Part shown: in pieces, positions 60,152-64,000 of the stretch
How positions within the stretch are numbered: position 1 is the first letter of the stretch
How the letters are laid out: every line of letters starts with the position of its first letter
Assembly: GCF_004341375.1 (NCBI RefSeq)
Contig: NZ_SLXO01000009.1
Location: 1-64,000, forward strand
Reading direction: 5' to 3'
From: Rhodothalassium salexigens DSM 2132
GTDB taxonomy: Bacteria; Pseudomonadota; Alphaproteobacteria; Sphingomonadales; Rhodothalassiaceae
Length of the DNA: 64,000 bases
Program-made: the position numbers and the translations under genes
Notes under the pieces: generated by a model
Seen by the model: only the letters and a program-made list of their open reading frames with translations
Database searches by the model: none
Told to the model about the DNA's origin: nothing

Positions 60152-60877
60152 ATGCTGCTCTTGTTCACCGACTTTGGCTATGACGGCCCTTATGTGGGCG
60201 AAATGACGGCGGCCGCGCTGGCTGCCGCGCCCGGCGTCGTGCCGGTCCATCTGATGCACGACGCGCCGGCGTTCGACCCGTGCGCGTCGGCCTATCTGCT
60301 GGCGGCGCTGACCGAGCGCATGGCGCCCGACGCGGTGGTCTGCGGCGTCGTCGACCCCGGCGTCGGCAGTGCCCGGCCGGCGGTGGTGCTGGAGGCCGAC
60401 GACCGCCGCTTCATAGGCCCCGACAATGGCTTGTTCGAGATCGTGGCACGCCGCGCCCGGAGCGTGCGCTGGCGCCGGCTGGCCGAGGCGCCGGCGCGGC
60501 TGTCGGCCAGTTTCCACGGCCGCGACCTGTTCGCCCCGGCCGCCGCGCGGCTGGCCAGCGGCCAGCCGGTGGCGCTTGAACCGGCGCCGGGCGACGCGCG
60601 CCCCGGCCGCGACTGGCCCGACGACGCCGACCGCGTGGTCTATGTGGACCGCTATGGCAACGCCATGACCGGCCGGCGCGCCGCCACCCTGCCCGGCCAC
60701 GCCCAAGCGCTACTGGGCGACCAGCATCTGGCGCGTGCCCGCACCTTCGCCGACGTGGCGCCGGGCCAGGCCTTCTGGTACGAAAATTCGGCCGGGCTGG
60801 CGGAAATCGCCGTCAACCAGGGCGCGGCGGCGACGGCGCTTGACCTGGCCGTCGGCAGTCCCGTGGCTTGGCGCTGA
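60152..60877 (+). CDS. S-adenosyl-L-methionine hydroxide adenosyltransferase (SAM hydrolase, DUF62)
   Basis: The protein has 241 residues. LFTDFGYDGPYVGEM at the start and the Asp68-Arg75 pair in VDPGVGSAR with His122 in FHGRDLFAP form the Asp-Arg-His set known for the hydroxide branch. Chlorinases and fluorinases lack it. The family splits SAM into adenosine and methionine. It follows speD-speE on the same strand, suggesting a link to SAM or by-product balance. The unusual tandem repeat upstream covers its ribosome binding site. Confidence 0.9.
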   Translation: MLLLFTDFGYDGPYVGEMTAAALAAAPGVVPVHLMHDAPAFDPCASAYLLAALTERMAPDAVVCGVVDPGVGSARPAVVLEADDRRFIGPDNGLFEIVARRARSVRWRRLAEAPARLSASFHGRDLFAPAAARLASGQPVALEPAPGDARPGRDWPDDADRVVYVDRYGNAMTGRRAATLPGHAQALLGDQHLARARTFADVAPGQAFWYENSAGLAEIAVNQGAAATALDLAVGSPVAWR

Positions 60878-61015
60878 GCCCGGCACGCCCCGGCACCCCC
60901 CGTGCCGATGCACTGTCGCGATGGTCCGCCGCGATCGCCCGTGGGGCGGAAAGACCCCAGGGCCGGGGCCTGGACCGACCCGAACCGGCCCGGACGAACG
61001 GGCTCGCTGCCGGGC

Positions 61016-62107
61016 CTATTGCAGCGTGACGCTGGTCACCGGGTCGGGCGCCGGGCGGGCGAAGTAGAAGCCCTGGTAGAAATCCACGCCGATGGCTTTA
61101 AGCGTGTCGAAGGTCTGCGCGTCCTCGACCCCCTCGGCGATGATCTTGATGCCATTGTCCTGGGCCGTGGCGACCAGGAATTCCACCAGACGCCGGGCGA
61201 TCGGGTGGCTGTTCAGGCTTAAGACCAGCGCCTTGTCGATCTTGATGAAATCGGGGCGCAGGCCAACGAACTGGGACAGATTGTTGTAGCCCGACCCGAA
61301 GTCGTCGAGCGCCACCCGGAAACCGGCATTGCGGTAATAGTCGACGATGCGGCGCAGATGGGCCATGTCGGACACATGGTCGGTCTCGACCACCTCGAAC
61401 ACCACGCGGCCGGGGTCGATGCCGTACTCCTTGAGCGCCGCGACCGTGGTGCGCAGGCAGTTTTCCGGGTCGTAGAGCACGCTCGGCTGGAAATTGATGA
61501 AACAGGTCTGGTCGGTGGGCAGGCGCTTGCTGCGCGCCACCGCGGTCAGCCGGGCGGCGCGGTCGAAATAGGCCGCCAGCCGCGGCGACGACGCCGCCTC
61601 GAACATGCGCCCGGCCGGGATCAGGTTGCCGTCCGTGTCGTGGCCGCGCACCAAGCATTCATGGCCCACGGGCCGCAGGGTGGCGTCGACGATGGGCTGC
61701 ATGAATGCGGTCAGACGCCCGGATTCCACCAGATCGACCAACCAGGCCCCGCGCACATTGGCGGTGTAGTCGCTCAACCGCATCACCGACCAAAGCTGAT
61801 CCAGATCCGGGCCGTCGTCCTTGGCCGGCATGATCATGGTGTCGGCCAGTTCGTTCATGTGGAGGCTTTCCACCAGCGCGTCGGCCAGGCGGTGGTGGTC
61901 GTCGACCTCCACCACCAATTCTTGATGACGACGGCCGGACCGGGCCACACATCCCGCCAGCTTGAGTGCTTGATGCACCTTGGCCATGGAATGGCCGCCC
62001 GGCGGACGAAGGAGGAAACGCGACCCATGGATCATCGGCGGCACCCCGCAGTTTCGGCACTGGACCATTTGGTCCGCGAAATCGTCGGTGGTGTCATTGT
62101 CCAGCAT
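61016..62107 (-). CDS. EAL-domain cyclic-di-GMP phosphodiesterase with CxxC N-terminal region
   Basis: The protein has 363 residues. An N-terminal region of about 125 residues starts MLDNDTTDD and contains CRNCG (C17, C20) and a third Cys. The EAL domain follows. The signature is ECLVRG (Glu150) rather than EALLR, and the other metal and catalytic positions are kept: NFQPS, EVVE, DDFGSG (268-273), IKIDKAL, AEGVED and YQGFYFARP. Activity is therefore likely. It degrades c-di-GMP, favouring motility. The ATG at 62107 is chosen; a longer frame would run through the divergent SDR. Confidence 0.86.
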   Translation of the reverse strand: MLDNDTTDDFADQMVQCRNCGVPPMIHGSRFLLRPPGGHSMAKVHQALKLAGCVARSGRRHQELVVEVDDHHRLADALVESLHMNELADTMIMPAKDDGPDLDQLWSVMRLSDYTANVRGAWLVDLVESGRLTAFMQPIVDATLRPVGHECLVRGHDTDGNLIPAGRMFEAASSPRLAAYFDRAARLTAVARSKRLPTDQTCFINFQPSVLYDPENCLRTTVAALKEYGIDPGRVVFEVVETDHVSDMAHLRRIVDYYRNAGFRVALDDFGSGYNNLSQFVGLRPDFIKIDKALVLSLNSHPIARRLVEFLVATAQDNGIKIIAEGVEDAQTFDTLKAIGVDFYQGFYFARPAPDPVTSVTLQ

Positions 62108-62224
62108 GGCATATCCATCAATCGCACGGTCGACGCCGCCAGACCAGCACGCAATACACGGGCCACCGGACGGCCTAGATAGAGGTGGCCAGTTCGACGG
62201 CCTTGTCAAGACGGGAGACCTTTG

Positions 62225-62992
62225 ATGGATTTGGGACTTTCCGGCCTGCGCGCTGCGGTCACCGGGGCCACGCGCGGCATCGGCCGCGCCACCGCCGACT
62301 TGTTGGCCGAGGAAGGCGCCGATGTGGCAATCTGCGCGCGCCGCGCCGACGCGGTCGCCGAGACCGTCGAGGCGCTTGAGGCCCGGGGCGTCCAAGCCAT
62401 GGGCGAGACCGTGGACCTGGCACGCCCGGGCGTGGCGCTCAAACGCTGGATCGACCGGGCCGCCGAGCGTTTCGGCGGCCTCGACATCGTGGTGATCAAC
62501 GTCTCGGGCGGCGGTGGTATGACCGACGAGATCGGCTGGCGAACCAATTTCGAGGTCGACCTGATGGGCGCCGTGCGCACCGCCGAGGCCGCCCTGCCGC
62601 ACCTGGCCCGGTCGCACAACGGCGCCATGGTGATGGTGGCCAGCATCGCCGCGGTCGAGGATTTCGGCGGCGTCCAGGCCTATAACTCCATGAAGGCGGC
62701 GCTGATCAACTATGCCGCCAACCAATCCCAGGCGCTGGCCGACCAGGGCATCCGGGTCAACAGCGTGTCGCCCGGCGTCACCTTGTGCCCGGGCGGGGTG
62801 TGGGATCAGGTCCGCCAGCAAATGCCCGACCAGTTCCAAGCCACCGCCGCGCGCGTGCCCTTGGGCCAGCGCTTCGCCCGACCGACCGAGATCGCGCGCA
62901 CCATCGCCTTCCTGGCCAGCCCCGCCTCTTGCTATACCACCGGCACCAATGTGGTCGTCGACGGCGGTCTGACCCGCCGGGTGCAGTATTAA
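62225..62992 (+). CDS. Short-chain dehydrogenase/reductase
   Basis: The protein has 255 residues. TGATRGIGRA (about 14-23), an INVSGGGG segment in place of the common NNAG, the catalytic YNSMK and SVSPGVT follow. A GGGAGACC leader precedes the ATG at 62225. The final codon shares one base with the next gene (TAATG), so this dehydrogenase is coupled to a thiamine-diphosphate E1-alpha subunit. The altered NNAG motif is shared by a subset of SDRs. The substrate is unknown, but a ketone or hydroxyacid feeding an alpha-ketoacid or acetoin route is plausible. Confidence 0.88.
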   Translation: MDLGLSGLRAAVTGATRGIGRATADLLAEEGADVAICARRADAVAETVEALEARGVQAMGETVDLARPGVALKRWIDRAAERFGGLDIVVINVSGGGGMTDEIGWRTNFEVDLMGAVRTAEAALPHLARSHNGAMVMVASIAAVEDFGGVQAYNSMKAALINYAANQSQALADQGIRVNSVSPGVTLCPGGVWDQVRQQMPDQFQATAARVPLGQRFARPTEIARTIAFLASPASCYTTGTNVVVDGGLTRRVQY

Positions 62993-63975
62993 TGCCGGCG
63001 CCCACCTCCCAGCCGACCCCGGGCAGCGACCAGACCCCGGCCCCCAATGACTGGACCGACGCGTGCGCACGCGCCGCCTGGGCCGGGCTGGTGCGCTGCC
63101 GGCGCTTCGAAGACGCGGTCATGGACGCCTGGCGTGCCGGCGACATCCCCGGCGTGGTCCATGTGGCCACCGGCCAGGAAGCAACCGCGGTGGGGGCTGC
63201 GCTGGCACTCGCCCCCGGCGACATGGTCACCTCGACCCACCGCGGTCACGGCCACGCCCTGGCACTCGGCACCGACCCCACGGCCTTGATGGCCGAGTTG
63301 ATGGGCCGGCGGACCGGGCTCGTGGCCGGACGCGGCGGCTCGAAGCACCTGTCGGACCCGGAACGCGGCCTGCTCGCAACCAACGCCATCGTCGGCGCGT
63401 CGGTGCCGCTGGCCGCCGGCGCCGCCCTCAGCGCCAAGACCCGCCAGACCGGCGGCGTCGCGCTGGCGTTCACCGGCGACGGCGCGACCAACCAGGGGGC
63501 GGTGTTCGAGGCCATGGTAATGGCGGTGGCGCTGGCCCTGCCGCTGATCATCCTGGTCGAGAACAATGGTTACGCCCAGACCACCGCCAGCGCCTATGCC
63601 AGCGGCGGTCAGAGCCTGGCCGCGCGCGCCCGGGGCTTCGGGCTCGCCGCCGACACCGTCGACGGCAGCCGGGTCGATCTGGTCTGGTCGGCGGTGTCGC
63701 GCGCTGCCGACCGCGCACGCCTCGGCCTCGGCCCGAGCTTCATCGAAGCCGCGGTCGGCCGCCTGGAAGGCTTCTTCAGCCTCGACGCCCAAGCCTATCG
63801 CGGGGCCGACGAGGTCGCCCGGCTGCGCGCGGCGGCCTGCCCGCTCGCCCGGTTTCGCGCCAAGGCGCGCGGCGGGCTCGACGACGCCACGCTCGCCGCC
63901 ATCGAAACCGATCAGGCCGACGCGGTCGACGCCGCCCTCGCCGCCGCGCGCGCGGCACCGCCCGCCGGCCCCTGA
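62992..63975 (+). CDS. Thiamine-diphosphate-dependent dehydrogenase E1 component, alpha subunit
   Basis: The protein has 327 residues. The TPP-binding motif runs from GDGATNQG (near 162) to VENNGYA. STHRGHGHALALG and GRGGSKHL match the E1-alpha of acetoin, pyruvate or branched-chain ketoacid dehydrogenases. An E1-beta subunit would be expected just beyond the window end (the last 25 bases are non-coding). The start ATG overlaps the SDR stop. An acetoin-dehydrogenase-like role fits the size and SDR neighbour but is not proven. Confidence 0.9.
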   Translation: MPAPTSQPTPGSDQTPAPNDWTDACARAAWAGLVRCRRFEDAVMDAWRAGDIPGVVHVATGQEATAVGAALALAPGDMVTSTHRGHGHALALGTDPTALMAELMGRRTGLVAGRGGSKHLSDPERGLLATNAIVGASVPLAAGAALSAKTRQTGGVALAFTGDGATNQGAVFEAMVMAVALALPLIILVENNGYAQTTASAYASGGQSLAARARGFGLAADTVDGSRVDLVWSAVSRAADRARLGLGPSFIEAAVGRLEGFFSLDAQAYRGADEVARLRAAACPLARFRAKARGGLDDATLAAIETDQADAVDAALAAARAAPPAGP

Positions 63976-64000
63976 CCACCGCTGGCCCAGAACGCTGCTG

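Noticed and set aside
60891-60907. Hairpin between the SAM hydrolase and EAL genes
   Set aside because: A 6-bp stem with a C-only loop and no T-run; expected by chance in such GC-rich sequence.
62108-63070. N-terminal extension of the EAL gene
   Set aside because: The frame remains open upstream but is antisense to an obvious SDR; the extension is Gly/Arg/His-rich and lacks any domain, so the start at 62107 is used.

Overview
The window is almost uniformly GC-rich chromosomal DNA from a free-living, flagellated, respiring alphaproteobacterium, with about 60 supported protein genes. The evidence for this assignment is a CtrA-pathway kinase gene (cckA) directly behind flhB, the cckA-recA-alaS neighbourhood with icd close by, a complete System I cytochrome c maturation operon, a long CTC-type L25, and the order ispH-thrB-rnhA. 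A Rhodospirillales-like lineage is plausible, but I cannot place the genus. I saw no tRNA, rRNA, CRISPR array or transposase.

Layout. 1-600: a strikingly AT-rich edge with two overlapping unknown genes, probably the end of an acquired island. 0.6-3.6 kb: two Nudix hydrolases, yciB, a secreted OstA/LptA-like protein and a small hypothetical. 3.8-11.5 kb (minus): ccmABCDEFG, a 67-residue membrane protein, ccmH, ccmI. 11.7-15.8 kb (plus): acnA and a secreted S9-type peptidase. 15.9-22.0 kb (minus): ftsY, ychF, pth, rplY, rnhA, thrB, ispH. 22.3-28.5 kb (plus): a POT peptide transporter and three exported amidohydrolases, the last without its HxH metal motif. 28.7-33.0 kb (minus): an RND efflux pump and its adaptor. 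33.5-38.1 kb: a Dabb protein, an ATM1-like ABC exporter, a small unknown, and a membrane-anchored Pro/Ala/Ser-rich protein with a LysM-like end. 38.5-40.7 kb (plus): icd and an outer-membrane barrel. 41.3-51.6 kb (minus): alaS, recA with SOS boxes, cckA, flhB, fliR, fliQ, fliE, flgC, flgB. 51.9-53.1 kb (plus): fliO and fliP, divergent from flgB across a perfect CtrA box. 53.1-55.6 kb (minus): an aspartoacylase-like hydrolase overlapping a GCS2-type ligase. 55.8-57.1 kb: trmFO. 57.2-58.4 kb (minus): an SDR overlapping a VOC protein. 58.7-60.9 kb (plus): speD, speE and a SAM hydroxide adenosyltransferase. 61.0-62.1 kb (minus): an EAL phosphodiesterase with a CxxC N-terminus. 62.2-64 kb (plus): an SDR coupled to a thiamine-diphosphate E1-alpha subunit.

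Functional themes. The ccm genes support c-type cytochrome respiration, and acnA and icd supply adjacent TCA steps. The POT carrier and amidohydrolases look like a peptide-scavenging module. CckA, the CtrA box and the early flagellar genes join cell-cycle phosphorelay to flagellar assembly in one stretch. speD, speE and the SAM hydrolase put three SAM-related steps together. No single locus is clearly a new system. The best leads are the AT-rich edge pair, the HxH-less amidohydrolase, the ligase/hydrolase pair, the spermidine/SAM-hydrolase cluster with a duplicated leader, and the small ccm-operon membrane protein.
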